Below are positions 9,401 through 16,516 of a stretch of 43,231 nucleotides of DNA, in pieces. A model generated the notes under the pieces. The model was not told where the DNA came from. It did no database searches and saw only the letters and a program-made list of their open reading frames with translations. Numbering within the stretch: the stretch's first letter is position 1; every line of letters starts with the position of its first letter. A program made the translations under genes and the position numbers. The DNA lies in NCBI GenBank assembly GCA_016926855.1, contig JAFGNT010000023.1, positions 1 to 43,231 on the forward strand, written 5' to 3'. This DNA comes from Methanomicrobiaceae archaeon. GTDB taxonomy: Archaea > Halobacteriota > Methanomicrobia > Methanomicrobiales > Methanomicrobiaceae.

Positions 9401-10249
9401 GTAACCTCGGTTCCCGACGGAGCGACGATCTATGTGGACGGGAAAAAGACCGCGCTTAAAACAAATACCGTAGTATCCGGTCTCCGGGAAGGAAAACACA
9501 CCATCCGGATCGACAGGGGAGAGACTAACTTTCCGGCATCCACACAATCCGTCTGGATATATGAGGGCGGGATAACCGGCCTCGGTTTTAACCAGGCACC
9601 TCACATTGAATGGACGGCGGCTATCACCTCGGAAGAGTATGCGGGTGACGATTTTTCGGTCAACGGGGTCTTTCCGGCATACACGATCCCCCGGAATGTC
9701 ACGATCGCGGGGGGCTCCCGCTACATCACCATCGTACATAACGGGACGTACATTTCCCGGAGTCTCTCTGCCTATGAGGAGATGCCGGACATCCGCCCGG
9801 ATGACGAACCACCCGTCCCGGTGACAGTAACCTCGATACCTGAAGGCTCCGCGATTTTCATTGACGGGTTTCCTGTCGGCTACTGCACTCCCTTTACCTT
9901 CACATCTCTCTCTCCCGGTATCCACCGGATCAGTGTCTCCAAACCCGGGGATCTTCCCGGTGACCGCGAGGTCCTGATCGCGGCCGGGCGGCAGGATGAG
10001 GTGAAATTCATCCTCGAACCCTATTTCTACGGTTCGGTGGCCGTGACAAGTGATCCGCCCGGTGCGAAGATCTACCTGTACAACAGGTATACGGGGGCGG
10101 AGACACCGGCGGTATTTACGTACATGGACATCGGTTCGTACGATTTCAAGCTTGTCGGGGACGATGCGACGGAGGAGATTGATGAAATCGTCGTCATGCC
10201 CTTTGAGGTCACATGGCTGAACGTTACATTAACAGGTGAAAACACATGA
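6446..10249 (+). CDS. Secreted multidomain protein: SUOX-like domain, six PEGA domains, DUF3344-like region
   Basis: A 1267-residue exported protein with a clear signal peptide (residues 1-25, ending SPAAGA). A domain of about 200 residues follows (VDYLWMEANLPVYGDG, KGTNVKDLCDLVGGM, GMRMVWFADTST, ISDITIY) that recurs in the next gene. Two PEGA domains lie at about 235-380 (ISVTSDPEGAAILLDGEETG, IEVTSDPDGASIVIDG). A DUF3344-like region spans about 390-665. A low-similarity region then leads to four more PEGA domains at about 890-960, 980-1050, 1125-1195 and 1195-1265. No membrane anchor or sorting tail is visible at the C terminus. I use ATG 6446, which begins the signal peptide; an in-frame GTG lies at 6392. 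An AT-rich region with TATA-like blocks lies at 6318-6345. The stop overlaps the next ATG (ATGA). Confidence 0.8.
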   Translation: MKAFVICLTGCALLILLAASPAAGASTAVHIVRIAADGDTVLNETTVDYLWMEANLPVYGDGVTHYYHQGPVFIDDPDPEVEAQLRWNPDEDTNILEKDMGAVKGTNVKDLCDLVGGMSAGEEAKFRASDGWSKYIAYDNIYEYSAREGPIVLTWWRPDLGYVSEAYSEGMRMVWFADTSTNPFGEHAFGVWDWHEAAGEPYWYYYYSGGEKYPTTTGLSGMYISDITIYSDDDPAGSISVTSDPEGAAILLDGEETGEATNATLTGIFPGEYSVQVALGGYRLPDEITIEVENGKTAAVHFDLEPLTGSIEVTSDPDGASIVIDGVERAEKTDALLEYIPVGTHIVFVRMDGHSSVEERVEVAEDETTGIAFTLEPVAIGTDGASDSSGYTGKNLSLYEKGTLNGTLEFLAAPGYADMLESGDTRRYTITAGIRENAAVERARLYVYLTKSRDEITKTAQNPEMRVVFGESPVNSDSVYTDTIDTVFEDYILQTSCFDVTKLLSASGEYDIAVTNTGGTDDIFSLYGVGLILLTRCEEQPPISYWILEGCDCVCADLSGTPPATTADFSGTIDLATVTGSRLIVVSATRSDTAEPDHRVTFNEGEWFGLFPAGKNDITAPVIDVRLYLHSSENTAEIQSSQSGSDGTYLENRNAVLILNHTSLPAPQLSAATPSILLEGVPEGGTVAGNRTIGEYLLPAPGAVPNTTRISLPGTGWDLIVREGTCLTPAGERITFEQIAGDTANGTCSGTAYRIGPEGLQSSLPMVLVAPDTCPSAGTLAVFDAENGTWMHAGCRTDPPGARLCCEVGESGTYAVVPLPSETGTETTGEGNSLISFILGILGKILERIMPANPSLPCWCEIPGTILVNATFTAIAGNETPEGNLSADNSPPSLSITSNPSNALIYLNGSYTGLTTPATLDGICPGEHLIRIRRDGFTAWEEPVAVVGNEKISVELFPENGPALKKLKFGDNIAGIAAAPVGNMYVTSVPDGATIYVDGKKTALKTNTVVSGLREGKHTIRIDRGETNFPASTQSVWIYEGGITGLGFNQAPHIEWTAAITSEEYAGDDFSVNGVFPAYTIPRNVTIAGGSRYITIVHNGTYISRSLSAYEEMPDIRPDDEPPVPVTVTSIPEGSAIFIDGFPVGYCTPFTFTSLSPGIHRISVSKPGDLPGDREVLIAAGRQDEVKFILEPYFYGSVAVTSDPPGAKIYLYNRYTGAETPAVFTYMDIGSYDFKLVGDDATEEIDEIVVMPFEVTWLNVTLTGENT

Positions 10250-11112
10250 AAAAGAAAACATCAGAATTACATCAACGCCCGAATGGCAGGGGAATGCTTC
10301 TCCTTGTCATCCTTATGGTGGCGTTGTGCGTGCCGGCCCTTGCCGCACCTACGACATCGGTGCACATCGTGAAATTCGGGCCGGACGGGGCAACGGTTCT
10401 CGATGAGACGTCCGTTGATTACCACTGGATGGAAGCGAACCTTCCGGTTTACGGGGACGGAGTAACCCATTACTATCATCAGGGCCCGGTATTCACGGAT
10501 GATACCGAGGCACGGTGGGATGCAGGAGAAACGACGAACTTTAAGGATCACGGGGCTGTGAAGGGTTCGGCCACCAGTGACCTCTGTGACCTTGTGGGAG
10601 GAATGGAGCCGGGAGACGACATCATGATCCATGCCGTGGACGGCTACCACGTTGAGTTCCCGTACGAAAATATATACACCCCTGCTCCCCGCCAGGGCCC
10701 TCCCGTCCTCTGCTGGTATATGGGGGATCCCCCGAAAGAAGGGGAACGGCAGGGGGAAGGCTATGTTCCCGACTATTACACCGGAATGCGGTTGATATTC
10801 TTTGCCGACACCTCGACGAACACAGAGGGATTGCACGTCTTTGGCAATACCGACATGCGTGAGTGCATGCCGGACGAGATGCTGCACCTCTTCAGTGACC
10901 TCTACCCCTCGACGAACGGGTACACCGCCAAATGGGTTGACGAGATTCGCGTCTATTCGGGCGGATATAGTGGCATTCAGGGGAGCCCGGTGAAGTCCTT
11001 AAACGAGGATCCGGCAGAAACACCCGCATCGGGCACGGGGTCCGTAATTGCTCTTGCGGGACTCTTCATCAGCTCCGTTCTCATTCTGTACCGGAGGAAG
11101 CGCACACCATGA
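10246..11112 (+). CDS. Membrane-anchored surface protein, paralogue of the preceding N-terminal domain
   Basis: This 288-residue protein has a signal peptide (LLLVILMVALCVPALAA), one extracellular domain of about 200 residues, and a C-terminal helix followed by RRKR, which should anchor it with the domain outside. The domain is closely related to the first domain of the upstream protein: both contain WMEANLPVYGDGVTHYYHQG, a KG-x5-DLCDLVGGM block and a FADTSTN block. It ends KWVDEIRVY, like the C-terminal strand of the sulfite-oxidase molybdopterin fold. No candidate metal-binding Cys is conserved, so I infer a non-catalytic or ligand-binding version. It lies between two ATGA overlaps, implying translational coupling with both neighbours. 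The C-terminus lacks a PEF or PGF motif. Confidence 0.75.
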   Translation: MKKKTSELHQRPNGRGMLLLVILMVALCVPALAAPTTSVHIVKFGPDGATVLDETSVDYHWMEANLPVYGDGVTHYYHQGPVFTDDTEARWDAGETTNFKDHGAVKGSATSDLCDLVGGMEPGDDIMIHAVDGYHVEFPYENIYTPAPRQGPPVLCWYMGDPPKEGERQGEGYVPDYYTGMRLIFFADTSTNTEGLHVFGNTDMRECMPDEMLHLFSDLYPSTNGYTAKWVDEIRVYSGGYSGIQGSPVKSLNEDPAETPASGTGSVIALAGLFISSVLILYRRKRTP

Positions 11113-11687
11113 ACCTGCGGCTCGCTGTATCCCTCGCCCTCCTTTTCACCGTGATAAGCTGCGGGTTTGCGGGGTGCGTTTCCGGGCCGGAGGATGCTGC
11201 GATTCCGGGCAACCTGACGCTCGCGATGGTAGTTAACGGGAATGTCACCGATGAAAAGGTGTTTGGCTACACTGACATCCTTGCTCTCCCGTCGTACACC
11301 GGGCAGGGGTATGCCGTGTCGACGGTTGGTATAAAATACGGCCCGTATGTCTGCACCGGGGTCAAACTGGCAAATCTGGTATCCCTTCTCGGGGCACCGG
11401 GCCCCGACGATTCGGTATGGGTCTCCGCCCCGGACGGTTACATGTGGGTCTTCGAACCCGATCAGATGGCCGGCCGGAACTTCATCACCTTCGATGACAA
11501 CCTCATAGAGATCCCGTCTCCCCCCCTCACCATCGTCCTCATGTACGAGCAGGACGGCAAACCCCTCGCCTATAACGACGGGGCCCCGTTCAGGATTGCG
11601 ATCACATCGGAGGAGCCGGGCGTGATCACCGAGGGAAGCGCGTGGGTAAAATGGGTGGACCGCATCGAGGTCCACCGGAAGGGCTGA
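11109..11687 (+). CDS. Lipoprotein with sulfite-oxidase-like (molybdopterin-binding-like) fold
   Basis: A 192-residue lipoprotein. The signal peptide ends in a lipobox-like GFAGC (residues 18-22), suggesting lipid anchoring at Cys22. The mature part follows the layout of the oxidoreductase molybdopterin-binding (SUOX) domain: LTLAMVVNGNV and FGYTDILALPS at the start, GPYVCTGVKLANLVSLLGA in the middle, LMYEQDGKPLAYNDGAPFRI, and KWVDRIEVH at the end. In true sulfite oxidases a Cys ligates molybdenum. The one Cys here lies in the block before the helix, and I cannot say whether it is equivalent. It is the last gene of a three-gene operon with ATGA overlaps. The probable role is surface binding; redox activity is possible but unproven. 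Confidence 0.75.
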   Translation: MNLRLAVSLALLFTVISCGFAGCVSGPEDAAIPGNLTLAMVVNGNVTDEKVFGYTDILALPSYTGQGYAVSTVGIKYGPYVCTGVKLANLVSLLGAPGPDDSVWVSAPDGYMWVFEPDQMAGRNFITFDDNLIEIPSPPLTIVLMYEQDGKPLAYNDGAPFRIAITSEEPGVITEGSAWVKWVDRIEVHRKG

Positions 11688-11781
11688 TCCTATTGTCGTG
11701 CGGTATTCGGCCGGGCGATACTGCACAGGAACCATTCCGGCCTCACCGCTTTTTTCGATGCCAATGATCGGGAGGGCGGTG

Positions 11782-11807
11782 AAAAAGAGAAGTTGCGGAG
11801 ATGCTCC
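11782..11807 (-). terminator. Hairpin plus T-tract downstream of the intact serpin gene
   Basis: Read on the minus strand, GGAG-CAT-CTCC (11797-11807) is followed by a CTCTTTTT tract (to 11782), about 20 bases after the serpin stop. The same GGAG...CTCC plus CTCTTTT arrangement follows the second serpin at 19569-19593, which supports a conserved terminator. Confidence 0.5.
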
Positions 11808-11827
11808 CCCTCTGCCGGGGAACGATC

Positions 11828-13126
11828 TTATGCTCCCTCCGGAGCGGCAACCCGGCCCATGAAGAGAATGTTTCCGGTTTCGTCGTCCTGGATAAAGAAG
11901 AGGAACGGATGGTCCGCTCTGAAGACGGGAACCGGCTCGGCCGGAGCCGCAGACAGCGACACGACCACACCTGTCGCGGCGGCAGCCTCCGTCCCCTCCT
12001 CGTTCACATCCACATAGGCCTGGTGGATCACGTCGCTGATAAACAGGTTCCGTGTCCCGTCCATTCCCGAGAGATCCGCGGCAGCGGTAAACGCCGTCGG
12101 CATCCCCATCGAACCAAGCGTATCCGGCAGGGAATATTTAGTCTCGAGCGTAAACTTCGGGAACCAGACCATAACATGGCGTGACGTTGCCGACTTCTGC
12201 ACTGCCGCAAGGTACTCCGCATTCAGGGAACTCTCGATCATCGACAGGTCATCTCCCTTCGGGAGAAGGACGACCATGGAGATTTTTTTCCCGTTCCCGT
12301 GTTCGTACGGCATCCCGAGGAGCTGGAGGTCGTCGTTTTCCGCGTACCTATACCTGGCCTCTTCATCGGTCCTCTCCATCATCGGCACTCGCACGGTATT
12401 TCCCGGTGCGACTTTAAAATCGGCATCCTGTGTCAGGTTTTTGTCAAACTGCAAAACCCAGTCGCCCTTGAAATAGATTGCGTTGGTGATGACAAGCCGG
12501 GTCAACGACGTGATGGAACCGGCGGGAAGGAGGTCCTTTATTTTTTCCTCGGTCTGCTCCTCCACCCAGCGGTTGATGGTTCCCCGCGACTCGTCCGCGC
12601 CGGTGATGAAATCACGGTTCGTGATTTCTGCCCCGTACCAGGTTTCTGCCGTGCTGATGTAGCCGGGAAGGAACCCATAGGTCTTTTCCGCCCACAACGC
12701 GTTTGCCGTGCGGAGGGTGTAGCTCGCGTCTCCGGCGTTCAGCCCCGCGTTGATGTCGAGGAATCCTTCCCGCAGTGCAGTGATATCGTCCGGGAAATTG
12801 AGGACCGCCCGGATTTCATCGGCGGTCGTGCCGCGGGTCCCCTCGTAGGTGATCGCAAGGGCCGATGAAAGGGAAAACGGCGAAAAGAAGAGGTTGCTCT
12901 CCGAATATTCGGGATCCACTGCCAGGTGGGAATACAGGTCGCAGGCAAACCGGTTGTTGGCATCGACAACAGCCTGTTCAGCCGCTGATGCGGGTTCGGC
13001 AGGGGTTGGTTTCGCGGTGGTGGGGGGAACAGGGTGTTCGGGGGCCGTGCCGGTGCATCCCGCACTGAATATACAGAGGATGGCGAGTGCCGCAAGCGCA
13101 CATATGCCGATTGTTTTTGGAGTCAT
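11828..13126 (-). CDS. Lipoprotein serpin (serine/cysteine protease inhibitor)
   Basis: A 432-residue serpin, close to the usual size plus a lipoprotein leader. The signal peptide ends in a lipobox (FSAGC, Cys24) followed by a Pro/Thr-rich linker. Serpin motifs occur in order: NLFFSPFSLSSALAITYEG, GTTADEIRAVLNFP, TLRTANALWAEK, VITNAIYFKGDW, and the C-terminal FLFFIQDDETGNILFMGRV. The reactive-centre hinge reads EGTEAAAAT, with the small residues expected for an inhibitory serpin. The loop continues GVVVSLSAAPAEPVPVF. Counting from the hinge puts P1 near the second Ser, but the loop is about four residues longer than in alpha-1-antitrypsin, so P1 is uncertain. It probably protects surface proteins from proteases. 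ATG 13126 directly opens the signal peptide. Confidence 0.92.
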   Translation of the reverse strand: MTPKTIGICALAALAILCIFSAGCTGTAPEHPVPPTTAKPTPAEPASAAEQAVVDANNRFACDLYSHLAVDPEYSESNLFFSPFSLSSALAITYEGTRGTTADEIRAVLNFPDDITALREGFLDINAGLNAGDASYTLRTANALWAEKTYGFLPGYISTAETWYGAEITNRDFITGADESRGTINRWVEEQTEEKIKDLLPAGSITSLTRLVITNAIYFKGDWVLQFDKNLTQDADFKVAPGNTVRVPMMERTDEEARYRYAENDDLQLLGMPYEHGNGKKISMVVLLPKGDDLSMIESSLNAEYLAAVQKSATSRHVMVWFPKFTLETKYSLPDTLGSMGMPTAFTAAADLSGMDGTRNLFISDVIHQAYVDVNEEGTEAAAATGVVVSLSAAPAEPVPVFRADHPFLFFIQDDETGNILFMGRVAAPEGA

Positions 13127-13152
13127 ACCCGGGTATTTGCATCCCTGATAAA

Positions 13153-13166
13153 ATATATCTGGCGTT
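13153..13166 (-). promoter_or_regulatory. Serpin promoter element shared with the feo promoter
   Basis: On the minus strand AACGCCAGATATAT contains a TATA box (AGATATAT) about 30 bases before the serpin ATG. The identical 14 bases occur at 18823-18836 ahead of feoA. A broken copy (AACACCGGCTATAA) stands at the same place in the decayed second serpin. Upstream lies TTCGAAAAAAA (13173-13183). Confidence 0.5.
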
Positions 13167-13183
13167 GAATGCGATTTTTTTCG

Positions 13184-13615
13184 AAGTTATTTCCGGATTT
13201 TTATTCGCAGGATCAGAATTTTTTCATCGTTGCCGGGGCCTCGTTGCCCGTACGGGTGCAAAAGCGATCTCGTACCGGGTGGTGAATTCCGGATACATGG
13301 GTGCCGGCGGGGTCGGTACAAGACCGGCATCAGAGGGCAGCCGGTCCGAGTATTCCCGTTTTCCATGAAAACAGAGAGCAGACGGCCGATACATAATTTC
13401 AAGAGGCAGGGAAACCACACGTGAAATAAAAAGATAAACAACCACTGCGTGTACCGGAATGGGTGCAGGCTGTGCTCACGTACACTCGAAATCGCCGTTA
13501 ATATGGCGTTTCGTAGTTAACGACATGCAACCGGCAGCTTCTTCCTGACCGTTACTTCGGACCGGAAGGAGACTGGCGAGGCCCGGAATGTGGCGGATTA
13601 AAAAGAACTCACCGT
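13184..13615. other. Intergenic region between serpin and CDF gene, no gene recognised
   Basis: About 430 bases between divergent genes. Short open frames occur on both strands but show no recognisable protein pattern, no convincing ribosome binding site and no family motifs. The only structure I can point to is an inverted repeat CGTTAA (13496-13501) / TTAACG (13517-13522), with CGCC/GGCG arms nested nearby. It lies about 95 bases before the CDF gene and could be an operator. Confidence 0.5.
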
Positions 13616-14827
13616 ATGTCACCAGAACGTTCAGGCGACCAGAGGCACCAGCACTATCTCCGGACCATCAGGATTGCCGCTACTTTGCTGGATGGCCCGC
13701 GGACATATGACGAGATACTGGATCGCTTTTATGGCTACCTCAGGCCTCTGGGATTATTCAAAAAGACCGGAGGGGTGGCACGGAACCGGATGGCCTTCGT
13801 GAACGAACGTCTTGAGGAGGCGCGTATGCTTGGCTGGATCGTGCGCGAGGGTGACCGGTACGCCCTGACGATCCCGGGACGTGAGGTAGTAAACAGGAGA
13901 CTCACACAGCTGGGCGAAACAGGTGCGTCGATACGTGCATTCCTGCAGCCCCGCACGGCAGCCCGGACAACAGTTGCCGTGCACTGGGGGCTTGCGGCGC
14001 TCAAGCTGCCGGCAGGCCTTCTCTCCGGAAGCATCGGTCTTCTCAACGACGCTACCGACACGCTTCTTGACGGCCTCTCCAGCCTGCTGGTCTATTATGG
14101 CATCCGCTCGGGAAGGGAGCGGGCCGCAAATGGTGTGCTGGTGATCCTGATGCTGGCCACCGGCCTCCTCACGCTCTCCGCAGCGGGGCGGCGCTTCTTC
14201 GTCCCTTTTGAGCTGGAGGCTGACTGGTTCGCCTTTCTCGCCGCCATTTTTTCCGCAGGCGTTTGCCTGCTGCTCTGGGCCTATCAGCGGTATGTGGGAC
14301 GCCGGAGCGGCATCATGGCGCTAATCACCCAGTCCGTGGATTCGCGCAATCACGTTATCGTTGCGATGAGCGTGACGGCGGGGCTGGTTGCCTCGCAGCT
14401 CAGGTTCCCTTTACTGGATACGCTGGTGGGCCTAACCGTCGCGCTTCTCATCCTGAAGAGTGCACTCGCGCTTGCGGTTGAGCAGGTTCGTTCTCTTGGC
14501 GGGGAAGAGACGGACTTTTCCCACTTCCCGTTCTGGATCGACACGGTGTATGTAAATTTTCTTCACACGCAACTTCGTGACTGGTTGCTCTACCTGGTGG
14601 AGACGGAGGGAATTCACACGAGGTCCGAACTGGTCGCACGGGCGAGGCAGGCCCTCGATTTTCAGGGAATCCCGGCAGTGCGGGCACTGGGGCTGGAAGA
14701 GGAACAGCCCTCCGATGAGATCATCGAGGGGAGCCTCGCGGAGCTTTTTCAGCGCGGATGGCTGACGGGAGAGATGCGGGTGAGTATCACGAACGCGGGG
14801 AGGAAACACCTGGATCGGTGGATCTAG
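13616..14827 (+). CDS. CDF-like transporter domain flanked by winged-helix segments
   Basis: A 403-residue protein with an unusual layout. Residues about 12-90 look like a winged-helix DNA-binding domain (YDEILDRFYGYL, RLEEARMLGWIV, YALTIPGREVV). Residues about 115-285 hold the membrane domain of a cation diffusion facilitator: LKLPAGLLSGSIGLLNDATD with an Asp-rich DATDTLLDG, and a second site around TQSVDSRNHV. The last 100 residues again resemble a winged helix (LAELFQRGWL, SITNAGRKHLDRW). CDF proteins export divalent metals such as Zn, Mn or Fe. The second site is less canonical, so metal transport is inferred. The stop is TAG, in frame with the next gene 54 bases later. The start is ATG 13616. 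Confidence 0.7.
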   Translation: MSPERSGDQRHQHYLRTIRIAATLLDGPRTYDEILDRFYGYLRPLGLFKKTGGVARNRMAFVNERLEEARMLGWIVREGDRYALTIPGREVVNRRLTQLGETGASIRAFLQPRTAARTTVAVHWGLAALKLPAGLLSGSIGLLNDATDTLLDGLSSLLVYYGIRSGRERAANGVLVILMLATGLLTLSAAGRRFFVPFELEADWFAFLAAIFSAGVCLLLWAYQRYVGRRSGIMALITQSVDSRNHVIVAMSVTAGLVASQLRFPLLDTLVGLTVALLILKSALALAVEQVRSLGGEETDFSHFPFWIDTVYVNFLHTQLRDWLLYLVETEGIHTRSELVARARQALDFQGIPAVRALGLEEEQPSDEIIEGSLAELFQRGWLTGEMRVSITNAGRKHLDRWI

Positions 14828-14881
14828 GGGCAGCCGGGCGCGGTCTGTCGCCGCATCCCGGCCGGATGTAAGGAGGGTGAA

Positions 14882-15370
14882 ATGTCTTTAAAAGAAGCGG
14901 AAGAGATGAGGGGGAGAAAAAAGGGTCGTCGTAGCAGTGCCGGGATTGTAGAGATTGTCGTTCTGATCGCCGTACCTGTCCTGTGTCACTACCTGATTCC
15001 GGTGATGATCGTGATCGCTCCCCCGTATTCCTACACGGGAGCCGTCGTGATGCTTGCCGGTCTGGGATTCATGATGTGGGCGGCGAGGGTGTTTGGTTTG
15101 GCGGGAACAGGATTCCGGCTTCGGGAAGGGGGATCGGTACTGGTAACGTCAGGACCATTCCGGTACAGCCGGAACCCGATGTATCTCGGCATGCTGATAT
15201 GGCTTATCGGCTTTGCCGTCCTCCTCGGGTCACTGGTCGTATTTGTTTTCCCCGTCCTTTTCTTCCTGCTGGCAGAGTCTCTCCTGATTCCCCAAGAAGA
15301 GAGACGGATGGAGCAGATGTTCGGGGAGCGTTTTACCGGGTACAGGCGGCGTGTCAGACGATGGTTGTGA
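14882..15370 (+). CDS. Isoprenylcysteine carboxyl methyltransferase-like membrane protein
   Basis: A 162-residue membrane protein of the ICMT/phospholipid methyltransferase family. It has three or four hydrophobic spans and the family signature in the C-terminal half: GPFRYSRNPMYLGMLIW (about residues 97-113), followed by PQEERRMEQMFGERFTGYRR, the conserved acidic-to-basic stretch that helps bind SAM and the acceptor. Archaeal members are uncharacterised, and the acceptor could be a lipid or a small molecule. The start ATG 14882 follows the strong Shine-Dalgarno sequence AAGGAGGGTGA. It lies 54 bases after the CDF gene and is probably co-transcribed with it; the two may act on the same membrane, but no functional link is proven. 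Confidence 0.8.
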   Translation: MSLKEAEEMRGRKKGRRSSAGIVEIVVLIAVPVLCHYLIPVMIVIAPPYSYTGAVVMLAGLGFMMWAARVFGLAGTGFRLREGGSVLVTSGPFRYSRNPMYLGMLIWLIGFAVLLGSLVVFVFPVLFFLLAESLLIPQEERRMEQMFGERFTGYRRRVRRWL

Positions 15371-15502
15371 AATAAAAGTTCTCCAGGATCCTTTCACGGG
15401 AGTAGTACCTGTGAGCAGGTGACAGAGGGTTTGGAACTTCTTTCCCGGCCTGAAAGGAGCGGACCGGACACGAGGAACGGGGAAAGGAGAGCGGGTGGGG
15501 GA

Positions 15503-15967
15503 TCAGGACGATGAATTTTCGTTTTTACCGGCTGTGCAGAACCGGCTGAAATCCTTCTCCATTGTTTCATAGACCGGGCGGGAAGCGAGAAAATCAATAA
15601 AAAGACGGATCTGCCGCACACTCTTCTCGCTCAATTCATGCTCCATCATGCAGGCATCCGCATCGGCGATATCCTCGGGCACGCCGATAAGGGTGAACAA
15701 CCGCTTCAGGGTCTCGTGCCGGAACCGGATCGCCTCGGCAATCTCCCTCCCCTGCGCTGTGAGGACCACCCCTTCGTAGCGACGGTATTCCACGAGGCCC
15801 ATTTTATCGAGTTTTCGGAACATTTCCACGACGCTCGGCGATCTCACGCCGAGTTCCGCGGCCACGTCCTTCGTCTTGGCGTAGCCCTTTGTGAGAATGA
15901 CATTTAAGATTGCTTCGAGATAATCTTCCGCCTTCCTGCTGAGGTTTTTCACACATCCTCTATGCAT
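15503..15967 (-). CDS. DtxR/MntR-family metal-dependent regulator
   Basis: A DtxR-type repressor of about 150 residues. The N-terminal winged helix reads SRKAEDYLEAILNV then TKDVAAELGVRSPSVVEMFRKL, with the wing VEYRRYEGVVLTAQGREIA. The dimerisation and metal-binding domain follows, with the conserved RHETLKRLFTLIGVPEDIADADACMMEHELS. It contains the Cys/Met-x-x-H metal ligand pattern (C-M-M-E-H-E). No SH3-like third domain is present, as in MntR. Start choice is open: ATG 15967, GTG 15970, or GTG 15952, which has an AGAGGA just upstream and gives the usual N-terminus. It follows the feo cluster by about 85 bp on the same strand and is the likely iron-responsive regulator of it. Confidence 0.88.
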   Translation of the reverse strand: MHRGCVKNLSRKAEDYLEAILNVILTKGYAKTKDVAAELGVRSPSVVEMFRKLDKMGLVEYRRYEGVVLTAQGREIAEAIRFRHETLKRLFTLIGVPEDIADADACMMEHELSEKSVRQIRLFIDFLASRPVYETMEKDFSRFCTAGKNENSSS

Positions 15968-16054
15968 CACGAGGCATCAAAAAAATTTGGATTGACTGAC
16001 GGGTGCCGGAGACGACCGTTTCGTTCCGGGCGTTCCCCGTGTTCCGCCGGCGCC

Positions 16055-16516
16055 TCATGCGTCATCGGGCTCCCCCCTGCCTATGAGGTACAGAATCCCC
16101 AGTATGCAGGGGAGGAGGAGGATCGCGGGCGAATAGGGCGGAGCGATTCCGCCGAGAAATCCTGAGGCGGTGTTGAAGAACTCCGGTGCCCCTTCTCCTG
16201 CGGGAACGCTTTCACAGAACAGCGCGAAGAGATCGGTTCCGGCAATGATCCCGACCATGATCGCGCCGAGAAGCACTTTTGCAGACTGCTGCAGGCTGCC
16301 GGAGTGTGTCAGCCCGCTCAGCATGAAGAGTCCGCCGAAGACCATGACCGCTCCTCCCCATCCCCAGCGGAAGAAGTCCCCGCCGGCAATTTCCAGGATG
16401 CCGAACGTAACGCCGGGGCCCGCTCCGGCCCAGACGAGGATGTCGGCAAGGCCGGATGCGAGGGTTGCCAGTCCGAGCAGCCCGACGTAAAGGGTGGAGA
16501 GACTACTCCGGGCCAT
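16055..16516 (-). CDS. Small membrane protein attached to the feo operon
   Basis: A 153-residue protein with about four membrane spans (YVGLLGLATLASGLADILVW, GGAVMVFGGLFMLSGL, VLLGAIMVGIIAGTDLFALF, SPAILLLPCILGILYLIG). I do not recognise the family. Its ATG follows directly on the TAA of the FeoB membrane-domain gene with no gap, so it is almost certainly translated from the same mRNA. Small FeoC-like proteins exist in bacteria, but this one is larger, integral to the membrane and lacks a winged helix. An accessory subunit of the split Fe(II) permease is a reasonable inference from position only. Confidence 0.7.
   Translation of the reverse strand: MARSSLSTLYVGLLGLATLASGLADILVWAGAGPGVTFGILEIAGGDFFRWGWGGAVMVFGGLFMLSGLTHSGSLQQSAKVLLGAIMVGIIAGTDLFALFCESVPAGEGAPEFFNTASGFLGGIAPPYSPAILLLPCILGILYLIGRGEPDDA

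Noticed and set aside
8366-9925. Minus-strand open frame of 519 codons opposite the PEGA protein
   Set aside because: No recognisable domain, and it lies within a continuous signal-peptide-bearing gene on the other strand.
13230-13441. Small frames between the serpin and CDF genes
   Set aside because: They overlap on both strands and read as random sequence.
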